64,000 nucleotides of DNA from Vigna angularis (Eukaryota; Streptophyta; Magnoliopsida; Fabales; Fabaceae): contig NC_068971.1 in the NCBI RefSeq assembly GCF_016808095.1, positions 49,927,631-49,991,630 of the forward strand, read 5' to 3'. A program made the translations under genes and the position numbers. How positions within the stretch are numbered: the stretch's first letter is position 1; the number at the start of each line of letters is the position of its first letter. Below, in pieces: positions 47,959-61,290 of the stretch. Under the pieces are notes generated by a model. The model made no database searches. It was not told the DNA's origin and was given only the letters and a program-made list of their open reading frames with translations.

Positions 47959-48277
47959 GGATATGTCAAATAATTAAACTTTTTTTTCATTTCGAAGTAT
48001 TTATTTGAGCGCAAATGAAACGAAGGTGTAGGTGAAGGAGAGACAATGTCGAAGGGTCTCAAACAGGTTTTAAATCCTAGTCAAAGTCAAATCCTAAAAG
48101 TTTATATAGATAATTTAGAGATATGGAAAAGTTTGGGGTGCAGGAAGAAATTTGTGGGTGCAAGAAGAATCCATCCTTCCAATTTGGGACCATTTTTATG
48201 TCACCGTCATATTGGGCTCGAATACTCTCTCATAGATGAAACATTTCAACATTAAGATGACATAATAAATAACTAGT

Positions 48278-48841
48278 GACAGTTGCTCCCTCCACCACCA
48301 CCGAATGCTTCCTGCACCACCTCATACCTATTTTGCCCTTGCTCTAAAACGGATGTCAACATCTGTTTCACCTTTAACGGATGTTGACATCCGTTTACAT
48401 ATTTTATATTTTAGTTTATTGTTTTTATTTTAAAAAAAAAATCTTCAACGGATGTGGCACATCCGTTTTAATAAAAATTTTAAAAATATTTTAATTATTA
48501 TTTAAATAATAATACATAAATTAAATTAATAATTATTATTTTATTAAATTAAATTAAATTAATTTATAAATAATTATTTAATAAATTTAAAAAAATTAAA
48601 TAATACTTATACATTAATTTAAAATACAATAAATTAAAATATTAAAACCTAAAAAAAAATGAAAAAAACTCAACGGATGTCGCACATTCGTTGAAGAATT
48701 TTTTCTTCAACGGATGTCGACATCCGTTTAAGAAAAGAGGTGGGGTGTAGGATATTTTAAAATATGAAGGATAGTTTTGAAATTTAAAAAAAAATATGTT
48801 TATGCAAGGAGCAATGTGAGGTGGTATAAAGAGTAACCCTC
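48278..48841. mobile_element. Non-autonomous Mutator-like TIR element, copy 3, with perfect 9-bp target duplication
   Basis: It is flanked on both sides by ATAACTAGT (48269-48277 and 48842-48850). The termini begin GACAGTTGCTCC and, in reverse complement, GAGGGTTACTC, followed on both arms by CC-rich CCACC motifs. Length 564 bp. Five palindromic blocks of the form AACGGATGT-N-ACATCCGTT lie inside (about 48348, 48376, 48447, 48671 and 48709). The family is the same as copies 1 and 2. Confidence 0.8.
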
Positions 48842-51226
48842 ATAACTAGTTTAATCTAGTTAAACAATTTAGTAGGATAATAATTAAAAGTGAGTTTGAT
48901 TTGCATAATTAATTCTTAACCAACATTATTTCCTTCCTCACTCTTTCTTTCTTGTTTTATGTTATTAACATGGATCAATTCAGTTCTTACATGATTTTAT
49001 TTTAGGTCATTTGTATTTTTACTAGTATTTTAGTCTGTGTGACAAACAGATTTATTTTAATTGAAATTTATTGTATATCGTTAATATTAATTATTATTGT
49101 GTGAAAAAGGAATTTAAGTGATTTATTGAAATTAAAATAAGAAGAAGAGTTAAAATAATAATAATAATGAAAGGTTATGATAAATTTGATTATAATAATT
49201 CTCAGGTTTTTATTTTTGTTAAAATGTTTTGAATAAGTCTTTTAGTTATTTTTCTTCTCAATTAGATTTTTATTTTATATAAAATTGATTCAATTGTATA
49301 ATTATCGTTAATTTGAGTGAACAGTATTAAGAATTCACTCACGTAGTATGTTCACATTGCAAATTTGAACTATATGTGACAGAGTTAGCTGGTAAATTAC
49401 GTTGAGGTTGGTGGAATTTAAATATTTTAAGTTTTTAAAAAAAGTAAAATTTAATTAGGAAAAACGTGTTATCCTAAATTAGAGATTTAATTAAAAAGTA
49501 AAATTTGATTGTAATAATATAAATTAGTTTGAAATAAAGAGTAACGAGTGATGAGGATTGTAGAATGTGTTTAGAACTTGGAAGGAAACGAAGGGCAGAA
49601 ACGGTCCGGCGGCGAAAGGAAAGAAAGAGTGTATGCATGGCTTCTCATTCGCTCCTCATTCATGTTTTTCCTTCTTTCAATTTTTCACCAAAACAATGCA
49701 AATCAAACTTTTACACACTTTTACCACTTTACATGCATGTTTAAAATTTTGACACCTAATTATTTTATATTTATTTAATACTATTTTTATTTATTTTTTA
49801 CTTTCTTCTGTTTCGAAAATATACAAAAATTTATGCTTTGATAATTATTTTATCTTTTACTATGTATTAAATAAATGTAAAAATGTATTATACTACCGTT
49901 ATTCAACCTATAAGAAAGGATGCCAACGGAAGTCTCAATTTTCTATATTTTAAACCTATAATAAAGGATTGCAACGGAAATGTTTTTACTTATTTTGGTA
50001 TATGCACCTGCAATTCAATGCACTCCTATTTATTACATTATAAAACTTTATAGTGAGCAAAGGAAAATCATATATAATATGAAATGTATATTTAAATTAT
50101 ATATCAACTAAAATATTATATTAAAACATGTGTATGAATTGATTATATAGTGCCTGATAAATAAATTTCTCTTTGGTTTTCATGTGATGAGTTGCAATGT
50201 AAAGAATGACTTTAAGTAAATACTGAGGCTGATGAGATCTCATTTAGGATTTAGGATAGTAGTGCTCTTGTCAACCCTAAAACATTAATTTCTTACCTAA
50301 AAACTTCAATCATGTTTGATATCTCAGGTTCCAGATTGGATCGTACGAGAAACTTTCATGGCCATTCTTTCATTTTGTTGAGCCTTATTATATACCAGTT
50401 CAACATTTATTTCACGTTAGATGGAGCCATTCAAGGGTACCTACCCTAACTTCAAAAAAAAAAAACTAAATTTGTTATATACTTTTTTGTTTAATTTATA
50501 TATACGTGAGTGTATAGGTTAACAGTTTTGAATTTTATTTTTGTTTACAATATTTTACTACCAAAACAAAAGGGTGATAGCTCAAATTTGAAACAGTCAA
50601 AGAATACTAAATAACGTTAGGAACAAAGTCATGAATTGTCTTTAAATAGGAACTTTGATACCATTCATCTTAAACAAAGGATCAGCAATCGGATGTTGTC
50701 ATGTAATAAGAACCTTTTCATGTTTGTTCTAAAATCACCGAATCAAGGTTGTCTAAGGAGTTTATAATCTTATTTAAGAATGTGAATATTGTTCTGATAT
50801 TCCCATAGTAAGTAAGAGGTTTGAGAGAACTTCAACGCTATTTTAGAAAATAAGAGCCTATGCTGAATGTTTAAAGTTGAATAAACAGACAGAAAAAATT
50901 GTTTAAATTTTCATTTGATGACACCTTTAACGGATTAATTCAAGTCGGTCCAAAAACAATATAAATAAATAGATATCATAGTTGGTTTGCATCTATCTGG
51001 CCAATTAATCCACCATTAAACTAATCAACTTCTATTCATCTTCTTTTTCAAATATTTATGGGATGATAAAGGGTGTTTAACTATATAGAATATTTATACG
51101 GTTAATCTCAAAAGGAAGAATATACAATTATTAACAATTCAAAATGTTTTTGTTTTACAATTTACTAGGAGATACAAATGAGATAGAAGTTTAAAGAGAG
51201 TTCTACTAGTTTATACAATTAATAAG
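48842..51226. other. AT-rich intergenic DNA, no gene recognised
   Basis: Only short frames occur. A slightly GC-richer patch at 49560-49680 (minor purine-rich stretch) has a 61-residue frame without recognisable features. Confidence 0.5.
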
Positions 51227-51231
51227 TCTTT

Positions 51232-51611
51232 TGTTAGAAGTCTCATGTTTACTAAGGTCAATTTAGAATATATAAGTGGATGCAAATGTTACCTTACAAG
51301 TCACTTTTGTGAAATTGAGTTAGGTTTAAAGTCCACCTCTTAAGATGATATCAGAGCTATGGTTAGAGCTTATCCTAACGATATTTGTTGTTTGTTGGGC
51401 ATATTGTTCCACCCGTTATCGGGTCGCTATTGGACCATCCATTAATGTTTAGTCTCGCGCTGAGATGTTTATACCTCGAACGTGAGAGAGTGTGTTGAAA
51501 GTCTCACATCGACTAGAGATAATGTCAATTTAGAAAATATAAATGGATGCAAACCTCATTTTATAAGTCATTTTTGTGGGTTGAATTAGGCTTAAAGTCT
51601 ACTTTTTAACC
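51232..51611 (+). mobile_element. TRIM (terminal-repeat retrotransposon in miniature), complete
   Basis: The 5' LTR is 51232-51345 and the 3' LTR 51493-51611, about 115 bp each and similar throughout (TGTTRRAAGTCTCA, GTCAATTTAGAA, ATAARTGGATGCAAA, TAGGYTTAAAGTCYAC). A primer-binding site TGATATCAGAGC (51346-51357) complementary to initiator tRNA-Met follows the 5' LTR directly. The inner region is only about 147 bp and cannot encode anything. A 5-bp target duplication TCTTT lies at 51227-51231 and 51612-51616. The LTR ends differ from each other at many positions, so the insertion is old. Confidence 0.9.
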
Positions 51612-51616
51612 TCTTT

Positions 51617-51970
51617 TACCGATAATTATACTTTAAGTTGTAATAGATATAAAATGTCCTGTGATTAAATCGAACTAGGGATTCTATATAACTTTGAAAT
51701 ATTGTATCACTGTAGAAGGAGGTAATGAGAGAGGAAACTTCAAAGGAAGGTTATAAGACATAATATAATTTTGTAGTGAATGAGAGGAAGAGTAATATTC
51801 CAGGAGGCAAAATGGTCATTATTAATGATTTCATGTGAGAATTTAAATTCAAATTTGGGTTAGGTTGAGCACCCGGGTATATCTCCTATATATTTTGAAA
51901 TAATATTAATAATATTTGTTAATAACATTTCATATTATGGTTAATAAAATAAATATAATAACGATATTAT

Positions 51971-52007
<37 letters not shown>

Positions 52008-53444
52008 TGACTTTTTTATCTTATGGTAATTATTATAATAAAAATAGAATCAATTATTAAATAAAAATATTATAATAATTATTAAAAATGTATTCATAAT
52101 AATAGTTAAAAGTTAAAAATAAATTCATTTTTATAATTTTATTATGCGTAATTTTTTTGCGTAAAATAAACTAATAAAACAAAGTTAATTAAGCTTATAA
52201 TTGAATTGTTATTTGATAGTTTTATTTATATAATTATAATTTTTTCTTGATATTTGGCATTAAAATTATGTATTAATATGTGATAAAATCATATTTTATT
52301 TATCATAATTTTTATTTTTATAAAATATTATTTAGTTAATATTTAAAATAATAAAGGAATATGGACATGTATACAAATATAGTCATTCTTCGTTGAAATA
52401 AAAATAAGAAAAAAACTTCATATTGATTTCATATTAATTTGATATAAAAATTAAGATAAAAATAAACATAACTTTTTTTTATCTCAAAATACAGATAAAA
52501 AATTCAAATCGCCATTCACTATATCAATTGTCATCCTAATAGTACAAAAGTGTAGGTTTGAAGTTTGATAGGAGAAACAAATCATTATCTTTATACTTTT
52601 TTCTCATTTTATTACATGTATATATATTAGAAATTATTAAGTTTTACCTTATTAAAAATAGCACCATCATGAATGTCATTTAATTTTATTATTTGTTATT
52701 TTATGATTTTTTATCACCTTTTCCTTCTTTAATTAATTACTTTATCAAAACACTAATACTTATAAAAATAATTGTAACTTCTGAATTTAGAATATTTTTT
52801 TTCTCTTTTAATTCCAATTTTCTAGTCTCTAGTCTATAGGTATCTTTTTGGTATATGCTCTTATTCTCTTTGTGTATTTAATTAATTTGTTTCCACGATA
52901 AACTCATTTAAATATATTTTTATCCAAATAAATTAATTTCATTTTAATATTGTCGTTATTAGAATTCAGTTTTGATGAATCGAAAGAACTCTGAATATTT
53001 CACTTTCTTTTCTTTCCAATTTTTGAAAGTAAATTTGGAAAAATATGTCAAAATTAGGTTTTTCAATAATCAAATTCTATTTGAATTTCCAGCGCAAGTG
53101 GTACGTTAGAGATTTTGATTCGATCCTCCAGATCAAACTCTGACATGGTATTTTAATTTTTCTTTTGAATTTTGAAAAACAAATCTAATAGTATTATTCA
53201 TATTTAAGAATTCGACTTTAATTTAGAAATTAAATGAAGATAAAGTTCATTTAGATAATTTCGGAAAGGTGTGAGCATAAAATAAATTTGATCTAAGAAT
53301 TAAATTGAAAATAGGTTTATTTAAATAATTTAAAAAAATAATATTTTTTAAAGTTGAGATATACCGGTCTAGACCACGTGTTCACTTATTAAATCTTAAT
53401 CATACTTTTTATTATTATTTTTTCAACAAAATTAAATCTTCTGG
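51617..53444. other. AT-rich intergenic DNA with compound microsatellite
   Basis: A (TA)n(TG)n compound repeat lies at about 51970-52007. A short stretch at about 53080-53150 (GATTCGATCC...CTGACATGG) looks like a fragment of another LTR-type element, but this is weak. No gene was recognised. Confidence 0.5.
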
Positions 53445-53449
53445 ATAAG

Positions 53450-55810
53450 TGTAACATCCCAAAAATACAGTATAAAACTATATCATAGAATACTCACATA
53501 TTAACAATAGTACATATAAGTTCAAAAAGGGAGTATACACTCATGGCCGAACAGCCTTACAAAATATTACAAAATTTAAGATTTACAAAAATCACCACCA
53601 AAGTCTAGACCGAACGGTTATGAAACTAAGCTTACACCGAGCGGTGTTTCAAAATAAAACCCAACCTAACGACCGAACGGTCCTAGGGTTTCACTTTCAC
53701 TTCCACTTCTACCAAAGTCTCTTCCAACAGTTCTTCTCCTTCTGCTCACATCCACAAGATGATCATTGCAACAGGAACAGACAACCGAACGACAATACAG
53801 ACAAGATAGGAAAAAATAGGGTAAGCTTGTATAATTTAATTAATTCAGTAAAACCTATACTTCACATAAATCTAACATAATTCAATATACAATCATGTAA
53901 CATCCAATCATACACTTCCAATCAAAATTTCAAGTCAAAGCATGCAATGACCGACCACTTTACTCTGACTGTGCGAACTGTATGAATTTTGTGTAACTAC
54001 GACGTTTTTGCATCCGGGTGATGTAATAGCTGGGATGCCCTCAACAGCTGTCATCCGAGGTTAGTTCGTTCCGTCCAAGTTCACCTTATGGACTAGGACC
54101 TTCTGTCATTCTCACACATGACTTACTCCTCTCTACTTGAGAATGAGTAATCACAGAATATCAGGATAACCGTCAGCTAAGCATAACCACATTCATACTC
54201 TACCATTCCATAACCACTCATGAGATATTCCTCCCTGGAATACTCTTTCATTTCAAAACCATTCCATTCATATTCCATAATATAATTAAACCGAACCAAT
54301 TACAAATAGATCTCATCTGAAACCAAAATTGAACATTTTGAATACTATCTAAACTAAAACAGTTGGACACTTAGTGTATGACCGAGCGGTCTTCCACTTA
54401 TACACAGAACATAACCGAAAGAGTTTTTTATCATGATTATGAAAGAGACCGAATGGAATAACACTCTTAATAGTGTAAACCGAATACTACTAAGCATAGG
54501 CCGAATACTAAGACTCTAAGCCGAACACCATTTATTATGACCAATACTGTTTGACACCGAATACTAGTAACAGACTAGATACTATGAAGAAGCTGAGAGC
54601 TAGTATGATACCGAACACTAATAATACTTAGCTTTTTGGTTTGAGACTAACATTGAAGAGACCGAGTGCTACTCTGAGACCGAGCACTGTAGAGATCGAA
54701 CACTATTGAGTTTAGCCGAATACTCTTATTCCAAAATAGTAATAGTAGATTATTTAACGAGACCGAGCGCCTGATTTATGACCAAGCACTACTGAACTTA
54801 TAGAATAAAGGTTTTGTATATATATAATATAGATACAAATAACTTGTTTTTAATGGAGGATAAATATACTAATATATGCTTAAGTAATATTGAATATTGT
54901 CCTAGACTTATTACCAAATAAGAAGGGACAACTACACTTAGACCCAACACTTATTTACAAGTATATTAAGATAAAACCGATCAGTCATCAACTGAAATTC
55001 TCCCCAAAGGAAGGATCCAGTACAGACCGAATGCTCAAAGGAAAACCGAACGGTCAATAATGACTTTCGGTGACAAACACAGGATTACTCAGAGAACTAC
55101 AAACTTAACTTAAGATCTAACCTTATATCAACCCAGTTCCTCATCATTTATACTCAAACACTCACACAGCCCAAAAATGCAGTAATAACTATACTTCATA
55201 TTCATTTAACAATCAATCAACATGTAATCATTCAAAACAAGAATCTTAATCAAATTATATAAGCTTCCCTTACCTCTAAAGGTAGTCGCACGCTCACAAA
55301 TGCAGAATAGGGTTCACCTTTACCAGTCTTATACACTTAGAGCTCACTAATTTAAAACTAAACCAAATACAAGACCAAAGTTTCTATCAGAATGTGATAA
55401 TACACTCATGCAACCAGAATTTGGGTTTGCATGTGACAGAAAACGAACGGTTTTAGAAGAGAAGTACTCACCAGCTTAAACCACAACTTGATCGGTGCAA
55501 TAGAAAACTCTTGACACCAGAAATACTCAAGTGTTGCCTGAATGATGATCGGAGAAAAAGAAAGGTAAGAATTGGTAGAGAGAAGATGGAGAATTCTAGA
55601 GAGAAGGAGGAGAAAACGGGGTTTAGCAGTTTGGAGAAGAAGGGTGCATGCAGAAAGTGAGATCGAATTTCAAAATTTTCACTTAAATACCTCATGCTCT
55701 AAACCGACGGTCCACTCTCCTACAGCCATCTGTCTTCCACTTACTGAAAATTTGAATAATTTTCTTGACACCTAGCTTCCACTATCTTGGAGTTTTTAAG
55801 GATTATGACA
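53450..55810 (-). mobile_element. Solo LTR, 2361 bp, with 5-bp target duplication
   Basis: The element begins TGTAACATCCC and ends GGATTATGACA (TG...CA with imperfect inverted ends) and is flanked by ATAAG at 53445-53449 and 55811-55815. No internal retrotransposon sequence is present, so recombination between two LTRs is the simplest origin. Orientation by promoter side: the minus strand has the TATTTAAG box, the pyrimidine-rich leader and GCATGCA near 55650-55690. ACCGAACGGT-type short palindromes are repeated through 53600-55080. The frames at 53620-53880, 55468-55695 and 55572-55775 are LTR sequence, not genes. Confidence 0.92.
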
Positions 55811-55815
55811 ATAAG

Positions 55816-58548
55816 TATGAATATCTGCAATATGAAAGTAGCGATATAAATGATGAATAATATATTTTTAAATTATATTTATAATCTCTTATTTAAGTGA
55901 ACCTAAATTAAGTAAAACCTAATTTAAGTGAATTTAGAATATTGTATTCTATCATATATTTCTTAAATTTACATATGTATATGTAGACAAGCTGACGATC
56001 ATTTAAGTTTCGTATTATGCATATATATTTGAAAAAATAAAATCATGTTTAATTATGAGCTAAAATCATAAAAATAATCTTATATTACAATTATTTCTTG
56101 AATTGATTCGTTATGCTGTGAAAAGTCGGAACCATGAATCATGATTATAAATGAGTTATTGTGTTTCTATACTTAGTTACATTTTCTCTGTCCATTTTAA
56201 ATATTATAGTTTGTGATTGATAATAATACATTATTAGTATTTATCATCCCTGTGTATTTTTAATAGTCATTAAAAGATGCAAAAGAAGGAAATAAAACTT
56301 TGTACCTTGATTTCATGCTATAGAAATTGTAAACATCCTATCCTATGCATCGTTACAACTACATTTCCAAACAAACCTTTTACCTCTCTCGTTGTTGACA
56401 GCTAATGCAAGTTTCATAATAATTTCTTAATTTCATGCTTTGAAAAATGTGAACATCGAAGACATCATTAGGAACGATTATCAAACGTACTTTTGCGTTT
56501 TTAAGATTTACGGTTTTCTTTTCTTTTTCAATGTTGATTTTCTAGTTTTTGTTTTATGACAATTTTTTCAATATATGTTATCAATCTCTCTCTGCGTGAC
56601 GCTGTCAGTTTAAACTATGCAAATGATCGTTACCTGTGAACTACACAGTTTTATTTTTCTATTTTATGCTTTGAAAATTGTAAACTTGATTTTTCAAACA
56701 AAACGTTTACATAACAATCTTTTATTTTCATGTTTTCAAAAGTTTCAACACCGAATAAATTATTACAAACTAATTCTTCAAATATTTTTTTACAAGATTT
56801 TTTTATGATGTGTTATTAAAACTTTGCAAACAAAATGTTAGAAAATGGCGATACAAAATTATATTTTTATTTTATTTTATGTTCTAGAAAATGCAGACAT
56901 CCATCATTATAGAAATTAAAACGAACTATTCATTAAATACTTTGAATTGATTGCCGAATAATCAACGATAAAATAACTAAAGTTTCAATAAAACTAATAA
57001 CAATAAATAAGAGAACACATCGAAAATTATAAAAGAAATTAAAATAATAAATACAATAGTTATAATTAATATTAATTATTAGTTTTTTTTAGATTTTATG
57101 GAAAATTTTACTACACAACCAATATATCTTAGACTCTTTCAAGTTTTTAAACACAGTTTTAAATTTAAAATGATTTAATAAACTATAATTAAATGAAACT
57201 TAATATAATACAGGGCCATTTAAATATAAAAATTCCAAATTTTCAAAACCATTTAAATATTGATTAATTAGCTATCTTGTAAAAAATAATTACAATAATT
57301 AATCAATAAAAGTATGCAAGTATTTAAGGAAAGTAAAAACATACTTCTTTTTAGTAACATTTTTTTTTTGTAAAACTACTCTAAATATTTACATTTCATG
57401 TTTACTTTCAATTATTTTTTCCTATAAAGGAATAACATTGGTAACCTTAAAGACACACTAAAGTAGAAAGTTATGGTGTTGGTGGTTACATCATTACAAT
57501 GAATTTATAAAAACAAATGTGAATAAATCGTGAAAATTAAAATCTTTGTGACAAAGTACAAAAAGTTAGAAATTAAACAGTAAAATTTATTGGAAATGAA
57601 AGTATAGTTAAAATTTATTGGAAATGAAAGTATAGTTAAAATAGAATTTAAACTTTGATGAAGTAGGTAAAGATAAAATAATAACAATTGTTAAAAAATC
57701 AAACTAAGATAGTTAAAATGAACAATCAACATTCAACAACAATGTAGATTTTAACTACGTAATTTCTATATTGATTTGATTCAACAAGTATGTACAATTA
57801 ATTTAGTTTTCACAATTTTAATTAGGTTCTTTTATTATTTCTTGTTAAACTACTGTATTACAAGAATTTGTATGTAATTAATACAAGAAAATTTATAACT
57901 TTTTTTAAACACCTTTCAATAAGAAATAGAGAATACTAAAAAAAAGTTAAATGTCTAGAACCACACCACTGGTGATGTATAAGAACAAGAAAAAAAATAA
58001 AAAACAAACAAAGATTTATGAAAATTTGCAATAGAAAAATCTACAACACTTGCAATCAATACCCGAAGAACTTTTGTTTCAATTAAGTTTTAATTATAAT
58101 TATTTATTTTATTTTCAAAGTAACTCAAAAAAAAAAAACTGTTGAACCGGTATAATCTATTATTATTAAAATAATCAACTACATGTGAAACTGTATTTTT
58201 TAAATTGCATAATATAAAAAATTATCACTTCAAATAATTGATTTTAAGAAAGTCACCAAAACAAATACTGATAAATGTAATTAATTATTCGTACAATTAA
58301 TTCATTAATTGTGAAATATTCAAAAACAAAAGTTTAGGAACATAACTTATTATGTGACATAATGGAATATTTATGAATCAATGAAATTTAGTTTTGGTTT
58401 AACTAATTAACATAATAATAAATTAAATGTACATTATAAAAAGTATGTTTGTTCTTAATTTTTAAAAGTTAATTAATATTTCATATTTGTTCACATGAAG
58501 TAAGGATTTAATGAATTATTTAAGAGTGAATGTGGTATAACTAACATA

Positions 58549-58610
<62 letters not shown>

Positions 58611-58640
58611 GAATTTTTTAAGTTATTAATTTCATATAGA
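55816..58640. other. AT-rich intergenic DNA
   Basis: It includes a 28-bp direct tandem duplication at about 57588-57640 (AAAATTTATTGGAAATGAAA twice) and an (AT)n tract at 58553-58608. No gene was recognised. Confidence 0.5.
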
Positions 58641-60665
58641 TTTTAATTTTGTTAAATTATGGTTCTGACCACTTAAACAATCGGTTTGTAATGTAATCTC
58701 TTTTTTTTTTTAATTATTTTTGTGTTATGTTACCTTTGTAATGGTTTTAACTTATAGTAATAAAATTTGTATTTGTGTTTCATGCTATCATTCTAATGCT
58801 TTAACAATTAAGCACTTTTTTTATTTCATATACTTATAAAATTTTTCTTTGGTAATTTTTATTTTCATCTCTTAATTTTTAATAAATCAAAATTATTTCA
58901 AAACTATAACTTCACAAAATTGAAAACTATACGAAATTAAGAAAACAACTTAGAAAAACAAACATATAAATACGTATTTTTTTCATTACAGAAACATATA
59001 ATTTCTTTATTTTATTTTTCTCATTTTATTTTAATAAAATTAAAAAAAAACTAGTTCAGAATTCGATTTTCAAAAAATCAAATTCTGAGTTATATTTTAA
59101 TCACTATTAAGAAAAACAAATGTTAGAAATTTAAAAAGGAATATGTTTTAAGCAAGGGAAAATATTGTTGTATTAGAGTATCATTATAGTGTATTAGAGT
59201 ATCATTATAGTGTACCTGACGATTAAATGTAATTTATTAACATTCAAATTGATTTGGATTTATGTATACTAATTAAGTTTTGTGATGATATGGGAGTTAT
59301 ATGACATGTGGTGTGAATTTCATTCTAGTGATGTAGTCGTTAGGAAAGAAATTAGTTTCATTAGCGTAACTAAATTTCATTGAATTTGTTTATACCATTG
59401 GTTGGGTTAAGAAAGAAATTAATTTCATTGGCATAACTAAAATTCATTGAATTTGCTCATACTTTTGGTTGGGTTGGACAAAGTGCAATGTGCTAAATTG
59501 GTTATATGAGCAAATCATGATTTTTTTTCATGCCTAACACAATTTTCATTTTAAAATTTCATATATAGCATATTGTGCACCATCTTTATACACATAAAAC
59601 AACTTTGATTTTAGGCTACAATTCAGTTATTGGAGAGCCAAATTTTGACCTTCATATTTTTTGAATGGTGACCAAAATAGCAGTCAAAATTTGATTCTAG
59701 GATAACTGAATTTTAAATTGTTTTTTTTTTAATTTGAATTTTATTGAAATAAAAAAATAAGGAAAAATAAACAAGTTATATGTTTTTGTAATAACAAAAT
59801 ATTTATTAATTTGTTTGATTTTTTTTTAAAGTTGCTTTTGTAATTTCGTATAGTTTTCAATTTTGTTAAATTATGGTTGAGTCCATTACACCATGGTTTG
59901 CAATGTAATCTCCTTCTTTTTAAGTATTTTTATGTCATGCCACCCTTATAATGGTTTTAACTTGTGATGAAATTTCTAATACTGTTTCATGCTAGTATTC
60001 TAATGCTTTAACAAATAATACAATTTTGTTTGTATATTCATATAATGTTCCTTTAGTAATTTTTATTTTCATATCTTAATATTTAATAAATCAAATTTAG
60101 AAAAAATATTTCAAACTATAATTTAAAAAATTTGAAAACTATACGAAATTACAAAAACAACTTAAAAAATCAAACATATAAATACATATTTTCTCATTAA
60201 AAAACATATAACTTCTTTATTTTTCCTTTTCCTTTTCTTTTAATGAAATTCAAAATAAAAATAAAAAATAAAAAACCAGTTCAGAATTTGACTTCTAGGA
60301 ACCAAATTCTAACTGATATTTTGGCCACTATTCACAAAAACAAATGTTAGAATTCGGCTCATCGATAACCGAATTATGATCTAAAATAAAAACTATATTT
60401 TCTTATCTTTATAAATATGATGCACAATATGCGATATAGGGAATTTTAAAAGGAATATGTTTTAAGTAAGATAAAAAATCACAAAGTGTAAGACTTAGAA
60501 AAGGGGTATTTTTAAAACTTTGAAAAACGTGTTTCTAAATGTTAAAGTTGTATTAAAGTATTACTATAACGTATCGAACGATTAAATGTAATTAATTTAT
60601 TAGCATTCAAATTGATTTGGATGTATGTATACAAATTAAGATTTGTGATGATATGGTAGTGATAT
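58640..60665. repeat. Tandemly duplicated region containing foldback elements
   Basis: Two imperfect direct copies, about 58640-59320 and 59850-60665, share TTGTTAAATTATGGTT, ATTCTAATGCTTTAACAA, GAAAACTATACGAAATTA, AAACATATAAATAC, the ACGATTAAATGTAATT to GTGATGATATGG block and ATATGACATGTG. Within the second unit, 59640-59870 and 60120-60400 are also inverted repeats of each other (GTAATTTCGTATAGTTTTC against GAAAACTATACGAAATTAC, plus an AATTTGGTT/AACCAAATT outer part), so a long-arm foldback element was probably the duplicated or inserted unit. Smaller tandem duplications occur at 59170-59212 (22 bp twice) and 59342-59480 (about 66 bp twice). Confidence 0.6.
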
Positions 60666-60739
60666 GACATGTGATGTATGGGAAATATAATCATTTTTAC
60701 AGAGAAAATCACTCTATTAAAATTAAATTTAGTGTTGTT

Positions 60740-61290
60740 AAAATGTGTTGTATCGTGAGTCAATTCAGTCCATCATGAATTTGAACCGGTTTGTGTTTGA
60801 AAAAAATGTAATGTTTTTATGCGGGTTAGTTTTCAACCCGACTTACTTAGAATCAGACTCATCCGGATTGAACCTGTAGTGAGTCGGGTTGACTCACTAA
60901 CCCAACTAATTTAGCATTTTTTTTATTATATTATAGAAGAGATAAAAAAAGATGTTTCAAAAAGGGAGAAATATTATAGATTTATCTATTCAACACTCTA
61001 ATATTATAAATGAACAAGTGATACAAAAATTATCAATATTATTTTATTTTATTTTGAATTGTCTTTAGAGTTAAAGTGAAATTTATTTAGATTAGAATTA
61101 AAAAAAATTTATAATTAAGTCCGCTAGTGAGTTAACCCGTTTAACCCATCAATTCGTGGTGAGTTGAACCGGATTCGAATTTTTTCAGCTCGTAATAAGT
61201 GAGTCGGGTTGGATTGACTCACTAAGTGACTAACCTATGGTGGGGTTAGTGAACCGAGCTATGTTAAATCTAAAATTTCAAACGAGGTAA
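60740..61290. mobile_element. Palindrome-rich repeat relic
   Basis: GTGAGTCGGGTTGACTCAC (about 60883) and GTGAGTCGGGTTGGATTGACTCAC-type (about 61200) are palindromic motifs flanked by related sequences in opposite orientation (TAGTGAGTTAACCCGTT on the right against GGGTTGACTCACTA on the left). This suggests an old inverted-repeat element of unknown family. Confidence 0.35.

Larger units (their letters stand above)
44833..48277. other. Intergenic region with minisatellite and TIR element
   Basis: After the 3' end of the second YUCCA gene the sequence is AT-rich. It includes a degenerate AATTTTGAAATT-type repeat array (about 46130-46610) and a long-TIR element (46619-47958). The small frame at 48046-48255 has no recognisable product. 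Confidence 0.5.

Noticed and set aside
49567..49778. Two overlapping 61-66-codon frames
   Set aside because: No recognisable feature and no supporting splice or promoter signal.
53080..53150. tRNA-like GATTCGATCC stretch
   Set aside because: No acceptor stem, D-arm or anticodon arm can be drawn around it; more likely an element fragment.
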